NCBI RefSeq assembly: GCF_015223355.1
Contig: NZ_JADFFK010000026.1
Span: 1 to 64,000 of the forward strand
DNA length: 64,000 bases
Reading direction: 5' to 3'
Source of the DNA: Salipiger mangrovisoli
GTDB lineage: Bacteria; Pseudomonadota; Alphaproteobacteria; Rhodobacterales; Rhodobacteraceae
The notes below the pieces were generated by a model that was not told where the DNA came from, did not search any database, and was given only the letters and a program-made list of their open reading frames with translations. Position 1 is the stretch's first letter, and every line of letters begins with the position of its first letter. Of the stretch, positions 43,897-52,893 are shown piece by piece. Made by a program: the position numbers and the translations under genes.

Positions 43897-45204
43897 ATGA
43901 GCAATCTCGATATCGGTATCCTCGGCACCGTCATCGCCCTCGTGCTGATCGCGCTGCGCGTGCCGATCGGCCTGGCGCTCGGCCTGGTGTCGATCGTCGG
44001 CATCTCGCAGATGTTCAACATGAACGTCGCCTGGGGAATGATCTCGGCCACGCCCTTCGACTACGTCGGACAATGGGAGCTTTCAGCCGCCCCGATGTTC
44101 CTGCTGATGGGCTTCCTGTGTTCCTCGACCGACATGACACGCGGGCTCTTCCTGTCGCTGCGGCTCTATCTCGCGCGGCTGCCGGGCGGGCTTGCGATCA
44201 CCTCGGTCGGGGCCTGCGCCTTCTTCGCCGCGGCCTCGGGCTCTTCGGTCGCCACCGCCTCGGCCATGTCGCGCATGGCGGTGCCCGAGATGCTGAAACA
44301 GGGCTACGACAAGGGACTCGCCACCGGCACCATCGCCGCTTCGGGCACCCTCGGCTCGCTGATCCCGCCCTCTGTCCTGCTGATCCTCTACGGCGTCTAC
44401 GCGCAGGTCTCGGTCGGCCAGCTCTTCATGGCGGGGTTCATCCCCGGCATCCTCTCGGCGCTGATCTACATGGCGATGATCGTCACCCGCGTGAAGCTGA
44501 ACCCCTCTCTGGCCGGGGAAACCCCGCCGCCGCCGACCGAGGCGGAACGCCGCGAGGCGCTGCGCGACGTCTGGCCGCTGCCGACGCTGATCCTGCTCGT
44601 GCTGGGCGGCATCTTCTCGGGCGCCTTCTCGCCCACCGAGGCGGGCGCGCTCGGCGCCTTCTTCGCGGCAGTGATCGGAGCGGTGCGCGGCAAGCTCACC
44701 CGCGCCGCGGTGATCGAGGCGGTGACGCAGGCGGTGGTCTCCACCGGGTCGATCTTCATCATCCTGATCGGCTCGCTGTTCTTCACCCGCTTCCTCGCGC
44801 TCTCGGGCCTGCCGACAGCCTTCTCCAACGCGATCCTCTCGGTCAGCAGCGAGGTCTGGTGGATCCTCTTCGCGGTGACGGTGATCTACCTGGTTCTCGG
44901 GATGCTGATCGACTCCATCGGCCTGCTGCTGCTGACGCTGCCGATCCTCGTGCCGCTGGTGCAAACCACCGGGATCGACGCGATCTGGTTCGGCATCATC
45001 ATTGTCAAGCTGCTGGAGATCGGCCTTGTCACGCCGCCGATCGGGCTCAATGTCTACATGATCAACGGCGCGCTCAACAACGCGGTGACCCTGCCCGAGA
45101 TCTTCCGCGGCATCTGGTGGTTCCTGCTGATGGACCTCGCGACGCTGCTGATCCTGATCCTGTTCCCGGCGCTGACGCTCTGGCTGCCATCGCTGGCCTA
45201 CTGA
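43897..45204 (+). CDS. dctM: TRAP transporter large permease (third system)
   Basis: This is a 435-residue DctM channel subunit. It contains SGSSVATASAMSRMAVPEM, LGSLIPPSVLLILYG and VTPPIGLNVYMING, the family's conserved re-entrant and ion-site regions. It is more distant from the first two systems than they are from each other. It completes the second transporter of this operon and is followed 15 bases later by an SDR gene. Confidence 0.92.
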   Translation: MSNLDIGILGTVIALVLIALRVPIGLALGLVSIVGISQMFNMNVAWGMISATPFDYVGQWELSAAPMFLLMGFLCSSTDMTRGLFLSLRLYLARLPGGLAITSVGACAFFAAASGSSVATASAMSRMAVPEMLKQGYDKGLATGTIAASGTLGSLIPPSVLLILYGVYAQVSVGQLFMAGFIPGILSALIYMAMIVTRVKLNPSLAGETPPPPTEAERREALRDVWPLPTLILLVLGGIFSGAFSPTEAGALGAFFAAVIGAVRGKLTRAAVIEAVTQAVVSTGSIFIILIGSLFFTRFLALSGLPTAFSNAILSVSSEVWWILFAVTVIYLVLGMLIDSIGLLLLTLPILVPLVQTTGIDAIWFGIIIVKLLEIGLVTPPIGLNVYMINGALNNAVTLPEIFRGIWWFLLMDLATLLILILFPALTLWLPSLAY

Positions 45205-45219
45205 CCGAAAGGACGACAG

Positions 45220-45927
45220 ATGACCGACTGTCCCGTGATGCTGCTCAGCGGCGGAAGCCGCGGCATCGGTGCCGAAATCGCGCGCGCCGCTCAGGCGCGC
45301 GGCTGGCACGTGAGCCTTGGTCTGCGCGACCTCTCCGCAGTGCCGGAGGGCATGGTTCCCGAACGGCTCGACACCTTCGCCTATGACGCGACCGAGCGCG
45401 CCGCCGAAGCGCGTTGGGCCGAGGCCGTGATCGCCAGGCATGGCCGTATCGATGCCATCGTGGCGAGCGCCGGGCTCTTCACCTCGAGCAGCATCGTCGA
45501 GGCGTCGGAAGGTGAGGTCGATACCCTGCTGGAGGTCAATCTGCGCGCACCGCGCCGGCTTGCGATGGCGGGCTGGGAAGCGCTCAAGGCGGGCGGTCGC
45601 GGTCGCGTTGTCATTCTCGGCTCGCTTTCGGGCAAGCGCGTCGCCTCGGCCGGATCGGGTCTCTATTCGGTCAGCAAGTTCGCGGCAGTCGGACTTGCCC
45701 ATGCGCTCCGCTACGAGGGCTGGGACCACGGCATCCGCGCCACCGCGGTCTGTCCGGGGCTGGTGGCGACCGAAATGGGCGAAACCGCTTCGGCCGGCAG
45801 CCGCCCCGCGGAGCAGATGACCCAGCCCGAGGAGGTCGCGCATCTGGTGATGGAAGCGATTGGCCTGTCGAACACGGCTTCAGTCCCCGAGATCCATATC
45901 AATTGCCGTACCGACGGGATCTTCTGA
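45220..45927 (+). CDS. Short-chain dehydrogenase/reductase
   Basis: This 235-residue classical SDR has the nucleotide motif GGSRGIG at residues 11-17, ASAG in place of NNAG, a catalytic Ser before YSVSK (Tyr-x-x-x-Lys), and the VCPGLVATEM segment. It is the last gene of the TRAP-amidohydrolase operon and probably oxidises or reduces a hydroxy/keto intermediate of the imported compound. Cofactor preference and substrate are not clear. Confidence 0.88.
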   Translation: MTDCPVMLLSGGSRGIGAEIARAAQARGWHVSLGLRDLSAVPEGMVPERLDTFAYDATERAAEARWAEAVIARHGRIDAIVASAGLFTSSSIVEASEGEVDTLLEVNLRAPRRLAMAGWEALKAGGRGRVVILGSLSGKRVASAGSGLYSVSKFAAVGLAHALRYEGWDHGIRATAVCPGLVATEMGETASAGSRPAEQMTQPEEVAHLVMEAIGLSNTASVPEIHINCRTDGIF

Positions 45928-46774
45928 ACGGGCCTTTGGGCCGGCAATACGGCCGCGCGATACATCGCGTATCGATCAGGACGAGGCTTCGACTGAGCGA
46001 GGATGCGTTGTGAAGCCACTGCGGCGCGCTCTGCGGCTTAGTCACGATGCTCCGGTAATTCGGTCTTTCGCCCCCCCGCGCTTGACCGGCTGGCGCGGCG
46101 TCTGCGCGGAGCGCATACCGCACGGCCCGACCTCCCTCCAGATGTGCCGGGATGCGGGCGAGAAGACCCACAACCGGCCGACCGGCCCGGAGCGGCACGA
46201 TGACCGATACGACATTGCCACAAGACAAGGCGAAACCGCGGGCGCGCCCGTGGCCCAGCCTCGCCGGGGCGACTGAGGCCTACCGGGGCCCGGAAGGCCG
46301 TCGCCGAGGCGGTGGTCGGGGGGATCTCGGACCTTACCTTCCGGTTCGCCATCCACCTGATCCGGACCGGGGTAATGCGTGTGGTGGCGAGGCCGCCGGT
46401 TTCGCGGTTTTCCGGCCAAAGCCCGGCGTGACACACGTGCCTGGCGCTGCGACGCTCGCGGGGGGCTTGCTCGGACTCGCGGACATCCCGTGAAGCGGCC
46501 CTCCGGCACGCAGCCAGCGGTGGCGCGATCACATGGCCGCTGCGAGCCCTTCATTGCCGTACGCACGCCCTGTGCAGAACCACGCGCGAGGGCCGGACGT
46601 CTGCGGCGTGTGTCGACAGGGAGTGGCATGTCTCGGTCCGCCATTCCACGCCGCGAGACACGACCTCTGGGTTGGTCACAAGACCGTGCGGCGGGACCCA
46701 AAAAACGAGGTCTCGACCCGAAATTGCGGTACACTCCTGCGTGGCCACGCGCTCTGTCGAAGGGAGGCTCACCA
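45928..46774. other. No assignable gene
   Basis: About 850 bases follow the SDR gene. Frames exist on both strands, but they are Arg/Pro/Gly-rich and match nothing I know. The composition stays GC-rich without promoter-like stretches until just before the Tat protein gene. It is probably decayed sequence. Confidence 0.4.
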
Positions 46775-47263
46775 ATGTCGCAAGTTCCAATGGTACGCCG
46801 AAGGTTTGTGGCAGCGGGGGCTGCGGCCCTGTTGGCCGCTGGTCCCGGCCTGACATCGCCTGCCCGCGTACAGGGTCTCGCTCCGACCAAATCCATGCGC
46901 GGCGGTGCGAACAATTACCTGCCGGGTGCTCCCGTAGTGGACCGGATCGGCGGCGGCGGCTTCACGATGTCCGGAACCGTACGCCGCGCGGGTGACGGCA
47001 CGCCCCTGAAGGGTATTCGGATCCAGATCTGGGCGCACACCGTCGAGGGACGCGAGAGCGAGGTCCGAAGCCACGGCGCGACCCTGACCAACGCGGACGG
47101 CATATTCCAGCTCGATATGCCGCAAATTGTACCGATCTTCGGACAACCGCATGGGCACCTCGCCTATGACAGCGGCGGCTTCAGGACAGTCTTTCTCCGC
47201 CCGGTCATGGCCAGTGCGCGTGACACGAGTCTTTCGGCACATTTCGTGCTGGAACCCGCGTGA
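46775..47263 (+). CDS. Tat-exported intradiol-dioxygenase-like protein
   Basis: This 162-residue protein starts at an ATG behind GGGAGG. The N-terminus VRRRFVAAGAAALLAAGPGL is a twin-arginine signal. The rest resembles the beta-sandwich of intradiol ring-cleavage dioxygenases: FTMSGTVRRAGDGTPLKGIRIQIW, TNADGIFQLDMP and the paired-His element PHGHLAYDSGG. The two tyrosine iron ligands of true intradiol enzymes are not evident, so metal binding or catalysis may be altered. Its stop overlaps the next start by four bases, which ties it to a ferric-reductase-like membrane protein. Confidence 0.75.
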   Translation: MSQVPMVRRRFVAAGAAALLAAGPGLTSPARVQGLAPTKSMRGGANNYLPGAPVVDRIGGGGFTMSGTVRRAGDGTPLKGIRIQIWAHTVEGRESEVRSHGATLTNADGIFQLDMPQIVPIFGQPHGHLAYDSGGFRTVFLRPVMASARDTSLSAHFVLEPA

Positions 47264-47895
47264 CACTGGCAGTCGTCTGCCGCGCAATCCTCGGCTGGGC
47301 CGCGATCATCGCCGTCATCGCAACGGCGCTGTTCGTCGCTGCTGGGAGCTCGTACCTGCAGTATCGAACCCCGGTCTATGTTGCGGCAGGCTTCGCGGGC
47401 GTGGTTGCGCTGTGCCTGCTGCTGGTGCAGCCCTTGCTCGCCACCGGGATGCTGCCCGGATTGCCGTTGCGGGCTGGGCGACGGGTCCATCGGTGGACCG
47501 GCGTGGCCCTGGTGCTGGCCGTGGCCATGCATGTCGCCGGCCTTGGGATCGCGAGTCCGCCCGACATGCTGGATGCCTTGACCTTCACCGCGCCGACCCT
47601 GTTCTCGGTCTTTGGTGTCGTGGCGATGTGGGCTCTGGTCGCAGCGGCGCTCCTGGCGGGCGTCAGAAAAAGACGTTCCCTGCGTCCGCAGGCGTGGCGG
47701 CTTGCGCATTGCACGGCGGCCGCCGTCGTCGTGGTCGGCAGCGTGGCACACGCGATGCTGATCGAAGGGACGATGGGGAGCGTGTCGAAGACCTTGCTGT
47801 GCGCGCTTGTGATTGGCTCATCGGCGCTGACCGCAGCGCGTCTCAGGCCCTGGGCCGGAGCGTGGCGAGCCTGGCCGGGACAGGCGAGGAAATAG
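47260..47895 (+). CDS. Ferric-reductase-like transmembrane protein
   Basis: This is a 211-residue integral membrane protein starting at a GTG within the previous gene's stop region. It has six or so hydrophobic helices with His residues that could hold two hemes: HRWTGVALVLAVAMH and RLAHCTAAAVVVVGSVAHA. This matches the ferric reductase/MsrQ-type transmembrane domain without the FAD/NADPH part. Its job is probably to pass electrons across the membrane to the exported partner; this is inferred from the coupled gene pair. Confidence 0.8.
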   Translation: MTLAVVCRAILGWAAIIAVIATALFVAAGSSYLQYRTPVYVAAGFAGVVALCLLLVQPLLATGMLPGLPLRAGRRVHRWTGVALVLAVAMHVAGLGIASPPDMLDALTFTAPTLFSVFGVVAMWALVAAALLAGVRKRRSLRPQAWRLAHCTAAAVVVVGSVAHAMLIEGTMGSVSKTLLCALVIGSSALTAARLRPWAGAWRAWPGQARK

Positions 47896-48510
47896 CCGAT
47901 CGGCTTCGCGGGCGGGAGCTTCGACAGCCGGCCTTTTTCGGTAAGGCCCGACCCTCTGCTCCAGCGACGCCACGCTAAATCGACAGGCTGGGCCATTGAC
48001 CGCCGGCTCCGGACCGGAAGCATCGGAAATACGGCAACAAAGCACCTTCCAGCCCGTACAGCTTTCTCCACCGCTGCGCGTCTCCGCGTGGTGTGGCGAC
48101 GGGCCCTTGCCGCGATGGGCCGCCGCTTGAGCAAGCTCCCGGGCCACGCGTCATCGCCCGTGAAGAACCTGCGAGCGCCGGGCGAGGTCCAGCAGCAAGC
48201 GCATCTTCATGCCTGTCCCGCTCGGGTCGGCTCTTGAAATTGCGGTCAACCGCGGGCCTTGTCGGTGAAGCTGCGCAACAGCACTTGGAAGGCGCAAGCG
48301 TGACTTTTCGCGCGCTGCCGAAGCCCGACTGACGTCCCAGACGCACTGCTTCGGGCCACGTCGAGATCGGGGCTCTCCGTGCAAGGACCAGCCCGGAACG
48401 AACCGATGCACAGGTGGTGCCAGCGCGCACATCAGCGAATGGTCACCGGCGTGGCTGCCCCCCTGCCCTGGTCTCTGCGAAACGCGGGCCGAAAGACACC
48501 CTCTCGTCGC
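47896..48510. other. No assignable gene
   Basis: About 615 bases lie between two converging gene groups. Overlapping frames on both strands are Arg/Ser-rich and unassignable. I found no clear terminator pair or repeat; a decayed mobile-element fragment is possible but not shown. Confidence 0.4.
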
Positions 48511-49359
48511 TCAGAAATCGAGGCCCAGATCGAGTGTCCGCGCCGAATGGGTCAGCGCCCCGGCCGAGATGTAGTCGACCCCGGTCGCGGCGACCTCGGC
48601 GATGCGCTCCAGCTTCATGTTGCCCGAGGCCTCGAGCACCAACCGACCGGCATTCACAGTGACTGCCTCGCGCAGCGTGCCGGTATCCATGTTGTCGAGC
48701 AGCACCACATCCGCCCCGCCCTCGTCCAGAACCTCGACAAGCTGGTCCAGCGTATCGACCTCTATCTCGACCCGCACCATGTGCGAGGCCTGCCCCTTGA
48801 TCGCCTGCAGCACCGGCCGGATGCCCCCGGCCGCGGCGATGTGGTTGTCCTTCACCAGGATCGCATCCGACAGCGAAAAGCGGTGGTTGAAGCCGCCGCC
48901 GTGCAGCACTGCCTGTTTCTCGACGAGGCGCAGCCCCGGCGTGGTCTTGCGGGTGCAGGTGATGCGCACCTTGGTGCCCTGCGTCTGCGCCACGAAACCG
49001 GCGGTGATCGTGGCGATGCCCGAGAGCCGCCCGGCGAAGTTCAGCGCCACGCGCTCGGCGGTGAGGATCGAGGCGGCCTCGCCCTCGATCTCCATCAGCA
49101 CGTCGCCGGGGGCGATGGGGCTGCCGTCGGGCTTGTGAAGGGTCAGCTCCAGCGCCGGGTCGACCATGTGAAACGCCATGCGGGCGATCTGCATGCCCGA
49201 GACCACCCCCGCCTCGCGCGCACGCAGCTGCGCGCGGTAGCGGGTGCCCGCCGGGATCACCGTGCGGGTGGTCAGGTCGCCGTAGGTGCCGAGGTCCTCC
49301 ATCAGCGCAGCGCGCACCAGCGGGTCGAGGATCATGTCGGGCAGCGGAGGCAGGGACAT
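48511..49359 (-). CDS. nadC: Nicotinate-nucleotide pyrophosphorylase (quinolinate phosphoribosyltransferase)
   Basis: This 282-residue enzyme converts quinolinate and PRPP to nicotinate mononucleotide and CO2, the third step of de novo NAD synthesis. Family motifs are present: LTAERVALNF, TRKTTPGLR, LVKDNH and EASGNM. The ATG at 49359 overlaps the nadB stop by one base (TGATG), so it is translationally coupled. It is the last gene of nadA-nadB-nadC. Confidence 0.96.
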   Translation of the reverse strand: MSLPPLPDMILDPLVRAALMEDLGTYGDLTTRTVIPAGTRYRAQLRAREAGVVSGMQIARMAFHMVDPALELTLHKPDGSPIAPGDVLMEIEGEAASILTAERVALNFAGRLSGIATITAGFVAQTQGTKVRITCTRKTTPGLRLVEKQAVLHGGGFNHRFSLSDAILVKDNHIAAAGGIRPVLQAIKGQASHMVRVEIEVDTLDQLVEVLDEGGADVVLLDNMDTGTLREAVTVNAGRLVLEASGNMKLERIAEVAATGVDYISAGALTHSARTLDLGLDF

Positions 49360-50921
49360 CAGGCGGGTTCCTTCTGGAGCGTGTCGCGGAGGGCCATGGC
49401 CTCCGTAAGGGTGATGCGGCTGCGGCTGCCGGTCTCGGGCGCGTCTTCGCCGGCATCCGAGCGGAAATGCGCGCCGCGGCTCTCGCGGCGGGTGAGCGCG
49501 GCGGCGGCGATCAGCGTCGCGGTGGCGGTCATGTTGCGCAGCGGTGTGCAGCCCGGCTGCGCGGCCTCGATCACGGCAATCTCGCGCAGGCAGGCGGCGA
49601 GGCCCTCTGCCGTGCGGATCACCCCGGCGCCGGCGGTCATGGCATCGCGCAGGCGGTCCACGAGCTGCGGGTCGGGCGCCTCGGCAGGGCCGGTCTGCGG
49701 CAGGGCGAGCGGCGGTGCGTCCCGGAGCTCGCCAAGTTCCCCGGCGATGTCCGACGCGCAGCGGCGGGCGTAGACCAGCGCCTCCAAGAGCCCGTTCGAG
49801 GCCAGCCGGTTCGCGCCGTGCAGTCCGGTCGAGGCGCATTCGCCGCAGGCCCAGAGCCCGGCGAGCGAGGCGCGCCCGGCGGCATCGGTCGCGATCCCGC
49901 CCATATGGTAATGTGCAGCGGCGGCGACGGGGATGGGCTGGGTGACCGGGTCGATCCCCGCGCGGATACTGGCGGCGGCGACGCCCGGGAAGTCCTCGCG
50001 GATCCGGGGGCCGAGCGCGTCGCGGGTGTCGAGCATCGGGCGCAGGCCGGACCGGCTCTGCGCGTAGACGGCGCGGGCGACCACGTCGCGCGGGGCAAGT
50101 TCGAGGTCGGGGTGCTGGCCTTCCATGAAGCGCTGGCCCAGCCGGTTGACCAGCACCGCCCCCTCGCCGCGCAGCGCCTCGGTTGCGAGCGGCGCGGGAT
50201 CGAGGCCGATGTCCATGGCGGTGGGGTGGAACTGCACGAACTCCATGTCGGCCATCACCGCCCCGGCCCGCGCGGCCAGCCCTGCGACCTGCCCGCGGAT
50301 GCGCGCGGGGTTGGTGGTCAGCGCGTAGAGCCCGCCCGAGCCGCCGCCTGCCAGCAGCACAGCCGGGGTGGTCACCGCCACGGGCGCGCCGCCGTCGGAG
50401 GGCGCCAGCTCGACACCTGTGACCCGGCCTTCGGCGCTGCGCAGCCCGGTGGCCAGCCAGCCCTCGAGCACCTGCACCGAGGCTGCCTGCCGCACCTGCG
50501 CCACCAACGCGCGCATGATCTCGGCGCCGGCCTGATCGCCGCGCACCCGCACCACGCGGGCAAAGCCATGCGCCGCCTCGCGCGAGAGCAGGTAGCCCCC
50601 CGCCGCGTCGCGGTCGAAGGGGGCGCCGAGATCGGTCAGGTTCAGGATGTGGTCCCGCGCCTCGCGCGTGACGGAATGCGCCACCTCGGGATCGACGATC
50701 CCGGCGCCGGCACGCAGCGTGTCGGCGGCATGGGCCTCGGGGCTGTCGGGCCGGGCCATGGCGGCGGCGACGCCGCCCTGCGCCCAGGCCGAGCTTGCGC
50801 CGGTGCCCAGCGGGTCGGGCGAGACCAGCAGCACCGGGCGCGGTGCCAGTGCCAGCGCCGCGTAGAGCGCGGCCAGACCCGCGCCGAGGATGACCACGCG
50901 GTCGGTCGCGACATCGGTCAC
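49359..50921 (-). CDS. nadB: L-aspartate oxidase
   Basis: This 520-residue flavoprotein oxidises L-aspartate to iminoaspartate for NadA. It has an N-terminal FAD motif, VVILGAGLAALYAALAL, and succinate-dehydrogenase-family segments (GTGASSAWAQGGVAAAM, EFVQFHPTA, LRGEGAVLVN, YHMGGIATDAAGRAS). The length is typical. Four bases separate it from the nadA stop. Confidence 0.96.
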   Translation of the reverse strand: MTDVATDRVVILGAGLAALYAALALAPRPVLLVSPDPLGTGASSAWAQGGVAAAMARPDSPEAHAADTLRAGAGIVDPEVAHSVTREARDHILNLTDLGAPFDRDAAGGYLLSREAAHGFARVVRVRGDQAGAEIMRALVAQVRQAASVQVLEGWLATGLRSAEGRVTGVELAPSDGGAPVAVTTPAVLLAGGGSGGLYALTTNPARIRGQVAGLAARAGAVMADMEFVQFHPTAMDIGLDPAPLATEALRGEGAVLVNRLGQRFMEGQHPDLELAPRDVVARAVYAQSRSGLRPMLDTRDALGPRIREDFPGVAAASIRAGIDPVTQPIPVAAAAHYHMGGIATDAAGRASLAGLWACGECASTGLHGANRLASNGLLEALVYARRCASDIAGELGELRDAPPLALPQTGPAEAPDPQLVDRLRDAMTAGAGVIRTAEGLAACLREIAVIEAAQPGCTPLRNMTATATLIAAAALTRRESRGAHFRSDAGEDAPETGSRSRITLTEAMALRDTLQKEPA

Positions 50922-50925
50922 CGGG

Positions 50926-51978
50926 TCAGGCCGCCGCGCGCTTCGACAGGTCGATCATCCGCTGCACCGCGCGGCGCGCCTCCTCGGCGACCGAGGCATC
51001 GACCTCGACCGCGCCCTCCATGCTGTGCAGCGACCAGAGCACCTTTTCCAGCGTGATCATCTTCATGTAGGGGCACATGTTGCAGGGGCCGACGAACTCG
51101 ATCCCCGGCAGCGCGTCCGAGATGTTCGAAGCCATCGAGCATTCGGTGACCAGCATCGCCTTCTGCGGCTGCTCGCGGGTGACGTAGTCGATGATCCCGG
51201 CGGTCGACCCCGAGAAATCGGCCTCGGCCACCACGTCGGGCGGGCACTCGGGATGGGCGATGATCCGGGTGTCGGGCTGCCAGCTGCGGAAGTCGCGCAG
51301 CTCGGCGGCGGTGAAGCGCTCGTGCACGATGCAGGAGCCGTCGTACCAGACGATATTTTTCTGCGGCACCTGTTTGGCGACGTTCTGCGCCAGGTACTTG
51401 TCGGGCGTCATGATGACCGTCTCGGCATCCAGCGCAGCGACGATCTGCGCGGCATTCGACGAGGTGCAGCAGATGTCTGAGGCCGCCTTCACCGCGGCCG
51501 AGGTGTTCACGTAGGTGACCACCGGCGCGCCGGGATAGCGGCGGCGCATCTCGGCGATGCCCTCGGGGGTGATGCTTTCCGCGAGCGAGCAGCCGGCGTC
51601 CATGTCGGGCATCAGCACGGTCTTCTCGGGGCTGAGGATCTTCGAGGTCTCGGCCATGAAATGCACCCCGCATTGCACGATGACATCGGCCTTCACACGG
51701 GTTGCCTCGATGGCCAGTTGCAGGCTGTCACCGACCACGTCGGCGATGCCGTGGTAGATCTGCGCGGTCATGTAGTTGTGGGCAAGAATGACCGCGTTGC
51801 GCTCTTTCTTGAGCTTGTTGATCGCTTCGACATAGGGCGCGTGGATCGCCCAGTCGGCGGGGCTGACAACGCGGCTCATGCTGGCGTAGACATCCGCCAG
51901 ACGCTCGGCGGCCTCCAGCGAAGGCGCAAGGTCGTAATGCTGGCCGAGCATTTCGGCGATCGTGGTCTCGTCGAGCAT
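50926..51978 (-). CDS. nadA: Quinolinate synthase A
   Basis: This 350-residue 4Fe-4S enzyme condenses iminoaspartate with dihydroxyacetone phosphate to quinolinate. Candidate cluster ligands are visible in VQCGVHFMAE, VTECSMASN and VGPCNMCPYMK. The first triad subdomain begins ILAHNYMTAQIYHG. The start at 51978 is set by GAGGAG seven bases upstream. It leads the nadABC operon. Confidence 0.96.
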   Translation of the reverse strand: MLDETTIAEMLGQHYDLAPSLEAAERLADVYASMSRVVSPADWAIHAPYVEAINKLKKERNAVILAHNYMTAQIYHGIADVVGDSLQLAIEATRVKADVIVQCGVHFMAETSKILSPEKTVLMPDMDAGCSLAESITPEGIAEMRRRYPGAPVVTYVNTSAAVKAASDICCTSSNAAQIVAALDAETVIMTPDKYLAQNVAKQVPQKNIVWYDGSCIVHERFTAAELRDFRSWQPDTRIIAHPECPPDVVAEADFSGSTAGIIDYVTREQPQKAMLVTECSMASNISDALPGIEFVGPCNMCPYMKMITLEKVLWSLHSMEGAVEVDASVAEEARRAVQRMIDLSKRAAA

Positions 51979-52893
51979 GAACCTGCTCCTCCCCAGAGTC
52001 TGCGTCGCGTCCCGATGTGTCGGTTGGTCGACACACGGGCAGTCGCGTCGCGAAATAGCCGCATGTTGACCCAGGGACAAGCCGGGGCGCGAAACTTCGC
52101 AGCCCCCGCGCCACCGAAACCGCTTTCGCGCGACCTTTGCAAGCAAGCGGGGCCGTCCGGCTTCGGGTCAGGCTACCTTGTGGGTGTGTCCCGTATCGAA
52201 CGCGATGTGCGCCGCAGATGGCCAACGCGACAGGCGCTGGGTCACGCGAAGGCGGCGAACCCCCCCAGGTCTCTGCCGCATTTGAAGTCGCAACATTGCG
52301 CCGTAGGCGCCCTGCCGAGCAGGGCCCCCGTTCATGAGCCACATGCCCGCTCGGTGCCAGATAGACAGCTAAAGCCGAGGCATGACCGTTGGCCAGCTCG
52401 AGGCCTGCACCGTATTCGGCCTGCCCGCGCCCCGCCGCGATCATCGGATGCCCCGTCGGCTGGAAGGCGCATCGACGACCCAATGCTTCGCGCCGCTTGC
52501 TCACAGACACCTTGCATGGGTGGCCACCGACAGGGTGCTGGCCATGCGGGTTTTTTCCAACACCAGCCAAGGCGATGTTCCGGGGTACTGCGGGCTCCGC
52601 GCGGACCTTGGCCTCAGCCTCGGCCGAAAGGATGTTCTTGATGGGTCCGCGGAGGCGGCGGCTTTTGGACGAGCCGGCCCGCTCCGCCCGATGTATTTGG
52701 CAGCCCGGAAACTACGCCATGGGCCGCCGCGATGGATGCCCGCTGCCTTGAACGGGCGCGTGATCGCCTCGTCGTCGCTGCCGACCAATGCCTCGATGTC
52801 GGACCGGCTGCCGCGACCTCGAGCGGAAGTGTTTCGCAAGGCCGGTCAATGAAATGCGTATGAGGTTGGATGAGGCAGGACCCGGATCGCGCT
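51979..52893. other. No assignable gene
   Basis: These 915 bases hold the nadA promoter side (from 51,979) and then unassignable sequence up to the quiC stop. Frames such as 52,501-52,839 on the minus strand read smoothly but match no family I know. It is probably decayed. Confidence 0.4.

Noticed and set aside
46379-46774. Upstream extension of the Tat-exported protein
   Set aside because: The twin-arginine signal and GGGAGG fit a start at 46775; upstream codons are Arg-rich and unlike a gene.
52501-52839. Possible small gene before quiC
   Set aside because: It reads smoothly but has no recognisable domain, no clear ribosome site and sits in an otherwise decayed stretch.
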